From: Xylophilus rhododendri
GTDB taxonomy: Bacteria > Pseudomonadota > Gammaproteobacteria > Burkholderiales > Burkholderiaceae_C
DNA length: 64,000 nt
Direction: 5' to 3'
Assembly: GCF_009906855.1 (NCBI RefSeq)
Contig: NZ_CP047650.1
Span: 2,976,001-3,040,000, forward strand
Positions within the stretch are counted from its first letter, which is position 1; each line of letters opens with the position of its first letter. Shown here piece by piece: positions 1-8,557 of this stretch. The notes under the pieces are model-generated. The model saw nothing but the letters and a program-made list of their open reading frames with translations. It was not told where the DNA came from and did not search any database. Both the position numbers and the translations under genes were made by a program.

Positions 1-1
1 C

Positions 2-286
<285 letters not shown>

Positions 287-294
287 TCCACCGC

Positions 295-1176
295 GTGATT
301 GCTCAGTGGCAGAAGAAGGCCGAGACAGTTGCAGTGAGCACGCTGTGTCGTGTCTTGAGTGTCAGCCGAGCAGGTTATTACGCAGCTCTTAAACGAGCAG
401 CTCGGCCTGCCGTAATCGAGCCCATTGAGGTGCAATTGAAGGCCGCATTTACAGCGAGCGGGCGCAGTTACGGCAGCCGTCGGTTGCGTGCTGCGCTCGA
501 GGTCCAGGGCATTGACGTTGGCCGCTGGCGCATACGCCGACTAATGCGCGAACACCGCCTGCAGCCAAGCTGGAAGCGCAAATTCGTTCACACCACCGAC
601 AGCCGCCACACGCTGCCGGTGGCTGCAAACGTGCTGCAGCGGCAATTCGCGCCAGCCTCGGCCAATCAAGCTTGGGTGGCAGACATCACCTATATCCGGA
701 CTCGCAGCGGCTGGCTTTATCTGGCTGCCGTCCTGGACCTGTATTCACGCAAGTTGATTGGCTGGGCTACTGCACCGAGCATGCCGGCAGAGCTGGTCTG
801 TGCGGCTTTGGAGATGGCCATTGGCCAACGAAAACCCAGCCCCGGCTTGATCGTGCATACCGACCGGGGCAGTCAATATGCCAGCGAGCTTCATCGCGAC
901 GTACTGCAACGCCACGGCCTGCTGGCCAGCATGAGCGGCAAGGGCAACTGCTGGGACAACGCGGTGATGGAGCGCTTCTTCTTGAACTTGAAGATGGAGC
1001 GCGTCTGGCAGCGCGACTACGCCAATCACGCTGAGGCTGCTGCAGACATCGGCGACTACATCGTCGGCTTCTACAACAGCACTCGACTGCATTCGACATT
1101 GGGTTATCTGCCGCCCAACGCCTTCGAGCGAAAAATGGCAGCAACACGCCCTATCGAACTGTCCGAAAATTCTTGA
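295..1176 (+). CDS. IS3-family transposase OrfB (DDE integrase domain)
   Basis: This is the catalytic half of the transposase, made mainly as a -1 frameshift fusion with OrfA; the frame is open from 118 or earlier. The first in-frame GTG after the OrfA region is at 295 and is given as a nominal start. It carries an HTH_21-like segment (SYGSRRLRAAL) followed by an rve integrase core with the three acidic residues in WVADITYI, HTDRGSQY and NAVMERFF, and the conserved NSTRLHSTLGYLPP ending. No internal stop or frameshift is seen. Family assignment is certain; the true translation start is not. Confidence 0.9.
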   Translation: MIAQWQKKAETVAVSTLCRVLSVSRAGYYAALKRAARPAVIEPIEVQLKAAFTASGRSYGSRRLRAALEVQGIDVGRWRIRRLMREHRLQPSWKRKFVHTTDSRHTLPVAANVLQRQFAPASANQAWVADITYIRTRSGWLYLAAVLDLYSRKLIGWATAPSMPAELVCAALEMAIGQRKPSPGLIVHTDRGSQYASELHRDVLQRHGLLASMSGKGNCWDNAVMERFFLNLKMERVWQRDYANHAEAAADIGDYIVGFYNSTRLHSTLGYLPPNAFERKMAATRPIELSENS

Positions 1177-1184
1177 CCAGGACA
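1159..1184 (+). repeat. probable right terminal inverted repeat of the IS
   Basis: The sequence from CTGTCCGAAAAT to CCAGGACA overlaps the OrfB stop and ends in CA, as IS3 terminal repeats do (TG...CA). The matching left end is outside the window, so the boundary is inferred and target duplication cannot be checked. Confidence 0.5.
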
Positions 1185-1189
1185 GGCCT

Positions 1190-1546
1190 CTGATTGATAA
1201 ATACCCGCCCTCTGCGACGCACGGTCTTTTAGCGGAGGCCGAGCGCAGCGAAGGCCCGTTGCGCTGCGAAGCAGCCGCTGTCCCCGTATCCGGGTCCCGT
1301 GAGCCCGAGAGCGAGGAACGGAGCAAAGGCGGATCAGGGCCACGACCTGTTTGAGCGAAGCGAGTTGTCGTGGACCCCGCCTTTGCGAGTACCGCAGCGG
1401 TGCCCGAAGGGCCTCGGGTGTCGGGTCGCCTTTCTTTGCTTACTTTCTTTGGCGAAGCAAAGAAAGTGAGCGCGGTCTGGGGCGCGCAGCCCCAGCCCCG
1501 CCCTCCGCAGAGGAGAACCCCCCCTCCGCCAGGGAGAACAACCCCC
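1190..1546. repeat. structured extragenic repeat-like element, non-coding
   Basis: No convincing gene lies between the IS and topB. The stretch is full of inverted repeats: CCACGAC...GTCGTGG around 1340-1373, CCCGA...TCGGG around 1403-1418, and a near-perfect 13-bp stem at 1439-1470. Short words such as GAGCGAAGCGAG and GCGAAGCA recur. I recall similar intergenic blocks as multicopy elements in Comamonadaceae genomes, but that is memory and not shown here. Short open frames through it look like by-products of high GC. Confidence 0.5.
1439..1470. repeat. 13-bp stem hairpin (ACTTTCTTTG / CAAAGAAAGT)
   Basis: A 10-bp perfect stem with a 6-base loop (GCGAAG) extends to 13 bp with one G-T pair. 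There is no T-run, so it is not a classical terminator, although it sits beyond the 3' end of topB and could act as an mRNA-end structure. A direct partial copy (CTTTCTTTGC) precedes it. Confidence 0.65.
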
Positions 1547-4543
1547 TCACCCCAGATGCTTACCCACGATGCCAGCCAACTCAAACATCGTGACCTGATC
1601 CTTGCCGAAGACAGCCCGCAGCTTCTCATCGGCATTGATCGCCCGCTTGTTCTGCGTGTCCTGCAGCCCGTGCTCCTTGATGTACTCCCAGAGCTTCTTG
1701 ATGACCGCCGGCCGAGCGATCGGATCGCCCCCGATGACGGCGGCCAGCGCAGCACTGGGCGTGGCGCCGCCTGTGGAGGCCGTCTTGCGCGCAGGCGCCT
1801 TCACCGCAGCCGATTTGGCAGCGGCCTTCTTGGCAGCCGGCGCCTTCTTGGCAGCAGCTTTCTTGGCGGGCGCCGCAGCCTTGGCGGCAGCCCCCGCGCT
1901 CGCCGTCTTGCGCGGCGGAAACTTGCTCGTGCGCGGCTCGAACTCGAAGTTCACCTTGCCGGCAGCGGCATCCCAGGCCAGGAAGGCCTTGAAGGTGCGC
2001 CGCGTCTTGTTGGAGACGAACTTGTCGAGCAGCTGGGTCTTGCCGCTGTCCAGCAGCAGGCGCATCTGCTCGCGCACCACCGGCTGCTGCAGGATCACCT
2101 TGCCGCTCTTGAAGGTGCAGCTCGGCGTGGGCTGGGCGGCAGTGGGAACCGACTTCTCGCAGACGTAGTTCGCGCCGTGCTCGTACACGCCGGCCTGGCA
2201 GATCGGGCAGGGGCCGATCGCCTCCTGGCCGTGGAAGTCGACCAGCTCGCCGGACTCCTCCTCGTTCTTGTCGTCGCCGAAGTCGAACTCCAGCTTCCAG
2301 TTCTTCACCTCATCGTCGAACTTCAGCTGGATCTCCGAGGTGAAGGGCCAGCCCGCCTTGGAACGGAAGCCCTCCAGCGGCCCGATGCGGTGCTCGCTCA
2401 CCAGGGTCTCGGCCTCGGCCAGTTCGAAGGTGCGGCCGGCCGGCGACTTGCCGAAGGAGAAGCCGCAGCCCTCGCGCGCCGGCGTGCCCAGGCGCGCCGG
2501 CTCGGAGTCGGCCGGGATGCCCACGCAGGTGTAGCGCCGGTAGTTCTCGCGCACGATGCCGCCGCAGTTGGGGCAGGGCGCCGACAGGGTGGCGTAGTCG
2601 CCGGGCACGGTGTCGCGGTCGTATTCCTTGGCCTTCTGCACGATGCGCTGGGTCATCTGCGCGATCTGCTGCATGAAGGCGTCGCGTGAGAGTTCGCCCT
2701 TCTCCATCTGCGCCAGCTTGTATTCCCAGTCGCCGGTGAGTTCGGCCTTGGACAGCTCCTCCACGCCCAGGCCGCGCAGCAGCGTCATCAGCTGGAAGGC
2801 CTTGGCGGTGGGGATCAGCTCGCGGCCCTCGCGCAGCATGTATTTCTCGGCGATCAGGCCTTCGATGATGGCGGCGCGGGTGGCAGGCGTGCCCAGGCCC
2901 TTCTCCTGCATGGCCTCGCGCAGCTCGTCGTCGTCGATCAGCTTGCCGGCGCCTTCCATGGCGCCGAGCAGCGTGGCTTCCGAATAACGGGCGGGCGGAC
3001 GGGTCTTCAAGGCCTTGGGATCGACCTGCTCGGCCAGCGGCTTCTCGCCGGGCTGCACGCGGGTGAGGATCTTGCTGTCCTTGTTGTCCTTGTCCTCGGC
3101 CAGTTCGTCGGCCGCTTCCTTGCCGTAGATGGCCAGCCAGCCGGGCTTGACCAGCACCTTGCCGTCCGAGCGGAAGGCGTAGTTGCGGCCCTCGCTGGCC
3201 ACAGTGCTGATGCGGGTGGTGACCTGGTATTCGGCGCTGGGGAAGAACACCGACAGGAAACGCCGCACCACGAAGTCGTAGAGCTTCTGTTCGGCATCGC
3301 TCAGGCCGCTGGGCGACTGCAGCGTGGGGATGATGGCGAAGTGGTCCGACACCTTGGCGTTGTCGAAGATGCGTTTGCTGGGCCGCACGTAGTTCTGCTC
3401 CAGCGCCTGCTTCGCGAAGGGCGCCAGGTGGCGCATGCCGCTGTTGGCCAGCATGCCCATGGTGTCCTTGACGACGGGCAGGTAGTCCTCGGGCAGGGCG
3501 CGCGAGTCGGTACGGGGATAGGTCAGGGCCTTGTGGCGCTCGTACAGGCTCTGGGCCAGGGCCAGCGTGGTCTTGGCCGAGAAGCCGAAGCGGCTGTTGG
3601 CCTCGCGCTGCAGCGAGGTCAGGTCGAACAGCAGGGGCGATGCCTGGGTGGTCGGCTTGCTTTCCTCGGTGACGGTGGCGGGCTTGCCGCGCGAGGCTTC
3701 GGCGATGGCCTGGGCCTCGCGCTCGGTCCAGACGCGGTCGGAGCGCTGCTCGGGGTCGGGCAGGCCGTCGGGGCCGGGCGGCGGCTTCTTCCAGGCGGGG
3801 TCGAAGTACTTGCCGTTGTAGAGGCCGGCCTGGGCGGCGAACTGGGCGTGCACCTCCCAGTAGTTGCGGCTGACGAACTTGCGGATCTTCTCCTCGCGCT
3901 CGACCACCACCGACAGCGTGGGGGTCTGCACCCGGCCGACGGTGGTGAGGAAGAAGCCGCCGTCGCGCGAGTTGAAGGCGGTCATGGCCCGCGTGCCGTT
4001 GATGCCGACCAGCCAGTCGGCCTCCGAACGCGAACGCGCCGCGTCGGCCAGGCCACGCATCTGCTCCTCGCTGCGCAGGGCGTCGAAGCCGTCGCGGATC
4101 GCCTGGGGCGTCATCGACTGCAGCCAGAGCCGGCGCACCGGCTTGTTCAGCGACTCCTTGGCGCCGGCGGCGTATTGCTCGATCAGGCGGAAGATCAGCT
4201 CGCCCTCGCGGCCCGCGTCGCAGGCGTTGATGAAGGCGCCCACGTCCTTGCGGCGCGCCTGCTTGACGACGGCGTTGAGCCGGCTCTTGGTCTTGTCGAC
4301 CGGCTTCAGGTCGAAGCGCGGCGGGATGACGGGCAGGTTGGCGAAGCTCCACTTGCCGCGCTTGACGTCGAATTCCTCGGGCGCCTGGATTTCCACCAGG
4401 TGGCCGACGGCGCTGGTCACCACATAGGTCTCGTTCTCGAAGTGGTCTTCGAACTTCTCGAACTTGCCGACCACGGGGGTGAGGGCGCGCACGATGTCCT
4501 GTGCCACCGAAGGCTTTTCCGCGATCACCAGGGTCTTGCTCAT
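1547..4543 (-). CDS. topB: DNA topoisomerase III with C-terminal SWIB domain
   Basis: Type IA topoisomerase that cuts and passes single DNA strands, resolving precatenanes and recombination intermediates. The Toprim domain begins at residue 1 (LVIAEKPSVAQ) with the acidic cluster DAGREGE at 109-115. The catalytic tyrosine is Y342 in ALTYPRTDSR. Two cysteine clusters follow (CPNCGG...C near residue 660, CPIC...C near residue 790). The end is unusual: a Lys/Ala-rich linker (about 860-915, PAKKAAAKK-type repeats) leads into a SWIB/MDM2-like domain (about 930-998, KKLWEYIKEHGLQD...AGIVGKHL). At 998 residues it is much longer than classical TopB (about 650). It is transcribed alone, away from the SET gene. 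Confidence 0.93.
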   Translation of the reverse strand: MSKTLVIAEKPSVAQDIVRALTPVVGKFEKFEDHFENETYVVTSAVGHLVEIQAPEEFDVKRGKWSFANLPVIPPRFDLKPVDKTKSRLNAVVKQARRKDVGAFINACDAGREGELIFRLIEQYAAGAKESLNKPVRRLWLQSMTPQAIRDGFDALRSEEQMRGLADAARSRSEADWLVGINGTRAMTAFNSRDGGFFLTTVGRVQTPTLSVVVEREEKIRKFVSRNYWEVHAQFAAQAGLYNGKYFDPAWKKPPPGPDGLPDPEQRSDRVWTEREAQAIAEASRGKPATVTEESKPTTQASPLLFDLTSLQREANSRFGFSAKTTLALAQSLYERHKALTYPRTDSRALPEDYLPVVKDTMGMLANSGMRHLAPFAKQALEQNYVRPSKRIFDNAKVSDHFAIIPTLQSPSGLSDAEQKLYDFVVRRFLSVFFPSAEYQVTTRISTVASEGRNYAFRSDGKVLVKPGWLAIYGKEAADELAEDKDNKDSKILTRVQPGEKPLAEQVDPKALKTRPPARYSEATLLGAMEGAGKLIDDDELREAMQEKGLGTPATRAAIIEGLIAEKYMLREGRELIPTAKAFQLMTLLRGLGVEELSKAELTGDWEYKLAQMEKGELSRDAFMQQIAQMTQRIVQKAKEYDRDTVPGDYATLSAPCPNCGGIVRENYRRYTCVGIPADSEPARLGTPAREGCGFSFGKSPAGRTFELAEAETLVSEHRIGPLEGFRSKAGWPFTSEIQLKFDDEVKNWKLEFDFGDDKNEEESGELVDFHGQEAIGPCPICQAGVYEHGANYVCEKSVPTAAQPTPSCTFKSGKVILQQPVVREQMRLLLDSGKTQLLDKFVSNKTRRTFKAFLAWDAAAGKVNFEFEPRTSKFPPRKTASAGAAAKAAAPAKKAAAKKAPAAKKAAAKSAAVKAPARKTASTGGATPSAALAAVIGGDPIARPAVIKKLWEYIKEHGLQDTQNKRAINADEKLRAVFGKDQVTMFELAGIVGKHLG

Positions 4544-4607
4544 GGATGGATGTTCTTCTGCAGTTTTATGTTGGGGGTGCGGGGCCCGATGGGGTGCATC
4601 GGCCTCC

Positions 4608-4644
4608 TACAATCCGGGTCTCGCGCATGCGCACGCACGCATGC
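4608..4644 (+). promoter_or_regulatory. leader of SET-birA transcript: -10-like TACAAT and 20-bp inverted repeat
   Basis: TACAAT at 4608-4613 resembles a sigma-70 -10 element without a clear -35 box. Directly after it, GCATGCG (4625-4631) and CGCATGC (4638-4644) form a perfect 7-bp inverted repeat around CACGCA. It could be an operator or a 5'-leader hairpin, about 35 bases before the SET start codon. Confidence 0.4.
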
Positions 4645-4677
4645 CCGTGCCTTTTTCAAATTAACAGAGTTTCGGCC

Positions 4678-5157
4678 ATGCCTTCAACCGCCCCCACCGC
4701 AGCAGGGCGCCGCATCCAGACCCGACGCTCCGGCGTGCACGGCAAAGGCGTCTTCGCCGTGGCCGATATCGCCGAGGGCGAGACCCTGATCGAATACGTC
4801 GGCGAGATCATCAGCTGGCAGGAGGCGCAGGACCGCCACCCCCACGATCCCGAGCAGCCCAACCACACCTTCTACTTCCATGTGGACGAGGACCGGGTGA
4901 TCGACGCCAACCACGGCGGCAACTCCTCGCGCTGGATCAACCATTCCTGCGACCCGAACTGCATCGCCGACGAGGACGAGGGCCGCATCTTCATCAAGGC
5001 CATCCGTCCGATCGCCGCCGGCGAGGAACTCAGCTACGACTACGGCCTGATGATCGAGGAGCGCTACACCAAGAAGCTCAAGGCCGAATACCCCTGCTGG
5101 TGCGGCGCCGCCGACTGCCGCGGCACCCTGCTGGCGCCCAAGCGCGGCCGCCGCTGA
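4678..5157 (+). CDS. SET-domain protein (putative protein-lysine methyltransferase)
   Basis: A compact 159-residue protein that is nearly all SET domain. Expected activity is SAM-dependent methylation of lysine on a protein, probably cytoplasmic. Seen motifs: HGKGVFA near the N-terminus, SRWINHSCDPNC (the NHSC SAM/pseudoknot motif), GEELSYDYG (the ELxYDY motif) and a post-SET cysteine cluster CWCGAADCRG at the end. The ATG at 4678 was chosen over an upstream in-frame ATG at 4501 because the latter would run through the topB start region and gives no SET-like sequence. The stop overlaps the birA start (TGATG). SET proteins occur in many bacteria, some as host-directed effectors; no secretion signal is visible here. 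Confidence 0.88.
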   Translation: MPSTAPTAAGRRIQTRRSGVHGKGVFAVADIAEGETLIEYVGEIISWQEAQDRHPHDPEQPNHTFYFHVDEDRVIDANHGGNSSRWINHSCDPNCIADEDEGRIFIKAIRPIAAGEELSYDYGLMIEERYTKKLKAEYPCWCGAADCRGTLLAPKRGRR

Positions 5158-5927
5158 TGGAGCCGCAGCGCTGGCCGGCCGAGGCCATCTGGCAGGAGCT
5201 GTATCCGCTGCTGCCGGGCTTCACGGTGGAGATCCTGCCGGAGATCGATTCCACCAACAGCGAGCTGATGCGCCGGGCGCGCGCCGGCCGCCAGGAACCC
5301 ATCCTGCTGGTGGCCGAGCACCAGACCGCCGGGCGGGGCCGCCTGGGCCGCGGCTGGCAGGCGGCGCCGGGCAGCGCGCTCACCTTCTCCTTCGGTTTGC
5401 CGCTGGCGCCGCGCGAATGGTCGGGCCTGTCGCTGGTGGCGGGCGTGGCGATCGCCGAGGCCCTGCATCCCGACCTGGGCCTGAAATGGCCCAACGACCT
5501 CTGGTGGCAGGACCGCAAGATCGGCGGCATCCTGGTCGAGACCGTCGGCGCGGGCGATGCCGATGCCGAGCGTTATGTGGTGGTGGGCGCGGGCCTGAAC
5601 ATCGCCCAGCCGCCCTCGCCCGAGGACATGCGCACGCCGCCGGCCGGCCTGCGCGAGCTGCTGCCGGGCGTGGCCGCCACGGCCGTGCTGCAGGCGGTGG
5701 CGCCGGCGCTGGTGCGGGGCCTGCTCGACTTCGCCGTCCAGGGCTTCGCCAGCTGGCAGCCGCGCTTCGAGGCACGCGACGTGCTGCGCGGCCGTGCCGT
5801 GGTGCTGTCCGACGGACGGCGCGGCACGGCGGCCAGCGTGGATGCCGAAGGCGTGCTGCGCCTGGCCACGGCCGAGGGCTGGGAGGCCGTGCGCAGCGCC
5901 GAAGTCAGCGTGCGGCCGGTGGCCTGA
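5157..5927 (+). CDS. birA: biotin--[acetyl-CoA-carboxylase] ligase
   Basis: Activates biotin to biotinyl-AMP and attaches it to the biotin carboxyl carrier protein. The 256-residue protein has the catalytic core only: STNSELM near residue 35, GRGRLGRGW (biotin/ATP loop) near 64-72, KWPNDLWW near 108-115, then the small C-terminal SH3-like domain (LRGRAVVLSDGRRGTA). There is no N-terminal helix-turn-helix, so it is a monofunctional ligase without repressor function. The ATG shares a base with the SET gene's TGA, so the two are likely translationally coupled. An upstream extension in frame was rejected because it lies inside the SET gene. Confidence 0.95.
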   Translation: MEPQRWPAEAIWQELYPLLPGFTVEILPEIDSTNSELMRRARAGRQEPILLVAEHQTAGRGRLGRGWQAAPGSALTFSFGLPLAPREWSGLSLVAGVAIAEALHPDLGLKWPNDLWWQDRKIGGILVETVGAGDADAERYVVVGAGLNIAQPPSPEDMRTPPAGLRELLPGVAATAVLQAVAPALVRGLLDFAVQGFASWQPRFEARDVLRGRAVVLSDGRRGTAASVDAEGVLRLATAEGWEAVRSAEVSVRPVA

Positions 5928-5936
5928 AGGCGCCCG

Positions 5937-6605
5937 ATGCTGCGCCTCGTCGCCCTGCTGCTCGTGCTGGCCAACGGCATCTACTACGCCTGGTCGCAGA
6001 ACGCCTTGCGTGCCTGGGGCCTGGAGCGGCCGACGCAGGCCGAGCCGCAGCGCGTCAGGCAGCAGATCCGGCCCGAGGCGCTGAAGCTGGTGTCGGCCGA
6101 GGAGGCGCGCAGCATCGCCGCCGCGGCCCAGGCGGCGCCCGCCGCGCCAGCGCCCACCGAGTGCCTGCAGGCCGGCCTGTTCGGCGATGCCGAGGCCGCC
6201 CTGCTGCGCACCCGCGCCGAGGCCTTGCTGCCCGCCGGCAGCTGGTCACTGGTGCCGGGCAGCACGCCGGCCCGCTGGATCGTCTACATGGGCCGCTACC
6301 CCAGCGCCGACTACGTGGCCAAGAAACGCGGCGAACTGCGCGCCCTGCATGTGGCCTTCGAAGCGCCGGGCAGCCCCGCGCTGGAGCCGGGCCTGTCGCT
6401 GGGCAGCTATGCCACCCAGTCCGAAGCCAATGCCGGCATGGCCGCGCTGGCGCAGCGCGGCGTGCGCACCGCACGGGTGGTCGAGCAGCGGCCAGCGGTG
6501 CAGGGCCAGACCCTGCGCCTGCCGGCGGTCGACGAGGCGATGCGGCCCGCGCTGCAGGGCCTGGCGCCGGCCCTGGCCGGCCATACGCTGCAGCCCTGCG
6601 GCTGA
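5937..6605 (+). CDS. membrane-anchored SPOR-like domain protein
   Basis: A 222-residue protein with an N-terminal hydrophobic helix (about residues 2-22, [18 protein letters not shown]), an Ala/Pro-rich linker, and a C-terminal half resembling SPOR peptidoglycan-binding folds ([10 protein letters not shown]...[18 protein letters not shown]). SPOR proteins bind denuded glycan strands at the division site, and this one would sit in the periplasm anchored to the inner membrane. It follows birA by 9 bases. Many Burkholderiales place coaX between birA and such a protein; no coaX is present here. Function is inferred from the fold only. Confidence 0.7.
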   Translation: MLRLVALLLVLANGIYYAWSQNALRAWGLERPTQAEPQRVRQQIRPEALKLVSAEEARSIAAAAQAAPAAPAPTECLQAGLFGDAEAALLRTRAEALLPAGSWSLVPGSTPARWIVYMGRYPSADYVAKKRGELRALHVAFEAPGSPALEPGLSLGSYATQSEANAGMAALAQRGVRTARVVEQRPAVQGQTLRLPAVDEAMRPALQGLAPALAGHTLQPCG

Positions 6606-6672
6606 CGCGGGTTTCCCAGATGCGGCCCGCCTGGTCCACCATTTCATCTTCTTCACCTGCCGGAGCCTGGCG

Positions 6673-7569
6673 ATGAGCGCTTTTCCTGCCTGGCGTGCCC
6701 TGCCCCTGCTGGCCGCCGCCTTCACCACCCTGCCGGCCGCCGCGGCCACGCTGGAGAACATCCGCGCCGCGCAGGAGATCGTGCTGGCGCACCGCGATGC
6801 GTCCGTGCCCTTCTCCTACCTGGACCAGAACCGGCAGCCCGTCGGCTATGCCGTGGACATCTGCCTGAAGCTGGTCGAGGCGGTCAAGCGCGAACTGGCC
6901 CTGCCCAACCTGGCGGTGAAGTACCTGCCGGTGACCTCGGGCAACCGCATCGCCGCCGTCGCGGAAGGCAAGGCCGCGCTGGAATGCGGCTCCACCACCA
7001 ACAACGCCGAGCGGCGCAAGCAGGTGGCATTCACGATCCCGCATTTCATCTCGGCGGTGCGGCTGCTGGTGCGCTCGGACAGCGGCTTCAAGAGCCTGGA
7101 CGACATGAGCGGGCGCACCGTCACCGCCACCACCGGCACCACCACCCTGCCCACGCTGCGACGCATCGATGCCGAGCACGACCTGCGGCTGAAGATCGTC
7201 GAGGCGCCCGACCATGCCCAGGCCTTCGGCTTCCTGGAGACCGGCAAGGCCGATGCCTTCGCGCTGGACGACGTGCTGCTCTACGGCCTGCGCGCCAATT
7301 CGGCCAAGCCGCAGTCCTGGGAGGTGGTCGGCAAGGCGATGAGCATCGAGCCCTACGCCATCATGCTGCCGCCCCGGGATCCGGCCTTCAAGAAGGTGGT
7401 CGACCAGGAGATGCGCCGGCTGATCGCCAGCGGCGAGATCCAGACGCTGTACCGGCGCTGGTTCCAGCAGCCGATACCGCCCAAGGGCATCAACCTCGAA
7501 CTGCCGATGCCGGCCATGCTGCGCGATTCCTTCCGCTACCCGTCCGACAAGACGGGCGACCTGGAATAG
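6673..7569 (+). CDS. amino-acid ABC transporter periplasmic binding protein (GltI-like)
   Basis: A 298-residue periplasmic solute-binding protein of family 3 (SBP_bac_3). The signal peptide is residues 1-24 (ending AAAA-TLENI). The lobe pattern and VPFSYLDQNRQPVGYAVDIC, LECGSTTNN and FGFLETGKADAFALDD resemble the glutamate/aspartate binding protein GltI. The ATG at 6673 directly precedes the signal peptide; longer in-frame extensions overlap the SPOR gene. No permease or ATPase is adjacent, so it is an orphan receptor in this window. The ligand is inferred from family resemblance only. Confidence 0.85.
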   Translation: MSAFPAWRALPLLAAAFTTLPAAAATLENIRAAQEIVLAHRDASVPFSYLDQNRQPVGYAVDICLKLVEAVKRELALPNLAVKYLPVTSGNRIAAVAEGKAALECGSTTNNAERRKQVAFTIPHFISAVRLLVRSDSGFKSLDDMSGRTVTATTGTTTLPTLRRIDAEHDLRLKIVEAPDHAQAFGFLETGKADAFALDDVLLYGLRANSAKPQSWEVVGKAMSIEPYAIMLPPRDPAFKKVVDQEMRRLIASGEIQTLYRRWFQQPIPPKGINLELPMPAMLRDSFRYPSDKTGDLE

Positions 7570-7570
7570 C

Positions 7571-7601
7571 AAAACGGCCTCGCGTCATGGACGGGAGGCC
7601 G
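7571..7601 (-). terminator. rho-independent terminator after hutG
   Basis: On the minus strand, CGGCCTC and GAGGCCG form a 7-bp stem followed by TTTT (the AAAA at 7571-7574). It lies 23 bases beyond the hutG stop and between convergent genes, so it may also slow plus-strand transcription. Confidence 0.6.
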
Positions 7602-7623
7602 CTGCTTCTGCCGCGGGGCGGCT

Positions 7624-8544
7624 TCAGAACTTCCCGTCCCAGGCGCCCAGCATTTCCAGCAGGGCCTTCAGGTCGCCCTGCAGCTTGTCGAAGCCCGGCT
7701 GCAGCACCGCGAAGCTCTGCTCGTCCATGTAGAGCTTGCGGTTGATCTCGACCTGGATGCTGTGCCGGCCCTCGGCCGGCACGCCGTAGCGGCGCACCAG
7801 CTCCACGCCCTTGTAGGGGTGGTTGTAGTCCACGCTGTAGCCGCGTCCGCGCAGGAACTCGCAGATGCGCTGCGACAGGCGCGGGTCGGCCGTGCTGCCA
7901 TCGCGGTCGCCGATCACGAAGTCGGCATGGTGCAGGCCGGGGAAGTCGGTCGCATGGCTGCCGGCCACGGCGGGCATCGAATGGCAGTTGATGTGCACCG
8001 AGAAGCCGTGGCGCGCATGCGCCGCGTCGATCGCGCCGGCGACGGCCGCGTAGTACGGCTTCCAGCAGCGGTCGATCCGCGCCTGCACCTCGGCCACCGG
8101 CAGCAGCCGGTCGTAGATCGGCTGGCCGTCGTCGGTGAACTTCCAGATCAGCCCCTTGCCGAGCCGCACCTTGCTGAGCACCTTCGGATCGGTCGCCACC
8201 GGATGCGGCCAGGGGCCGTCCAGCAGGCCGGTGTCCAGCTCCAGCGTGTCGCGGTTGGCATCGAGGTAGCTGCGCGGGAACAGCGCCTCGATCCAGGCGG
8301 CACCCAGGGCCGGCGCGAAGCTGTAGAGCTTCTCGACGTGGGTGTCTTCCGCGGTGCGCAGGATGGCCATGTCGCAGCAGCTGCGGAAGTCGGCCGGGTA
8401 GAAGGTGCCGCTGTGCGGCGAGTCCAGCACCAGCGGCGAGCTGCCGGGCAGGCTCTTCACCATGGGCGCGGCCGCGGCCGCCCCGTCGGTGCCGGGCTCG
8501 GCCTGCTGGTAGCGGGTGTGGATCAGTTTCAGGGCGGTATGCAT
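7624..8544 (-). CDS. hutG: N-formylglutamate amidohydrolase
   Basis: Hydrolyses N-formyl-L-glutamate to glutamate and formate, the last step of the five-step histidine degradation route. The 306-residue protein has the family motifs DSPHSGTFYP, ILRTAEDTHVEKL, YLDANRDTLELD, HINCHSMP (metal ligands) and VEINRKLYMDE. It follows the Bug receptor gene by 13 bases on the same strand, so both are probably one transcript. No other hut gene is nearby; the enzyme may act on another formylated or acylated amino acid brought in by the transporter. Specificity is therefore less certain than family. Confidence 0.85.
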   Translation of the reverse strand: MHTALKLIHTRYQQAEPGTDGAAAAAPMVKSLPGSSPLVLDSPHSGTFYPADFRSCCDMAILRTAEDTHVEKLYSFAPALGAAWIEALFPRSYLDANRDTLELDTGLLDGPWPHPVATDPKVLSKVRLGKGLIWKFTDDGQPIYDRLLPVAEVQARIDRCWKPYYAAVAGAIDAAHARHGFSVHINCHSMPAVAGSHATDFPGLHHADFVIGDRDGSTADPRLSQRICEFLRGRGYSVDYNHPYKGVELVRRYGVPAEGRHSIQVEINRKLYMDEQSFAVLQPGFDKLQGDLKALLEMLGAWDGKF

Positions 8545-8557
8545 GGTCTATAGGCGA

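Noticed and set aside
2310..4352. Long Arg/Ala/Pro-rich open frame on the minus strand inside topB
   Set aside because: It is a shadow of the topB codons in another frame with typical low-complexity composition.
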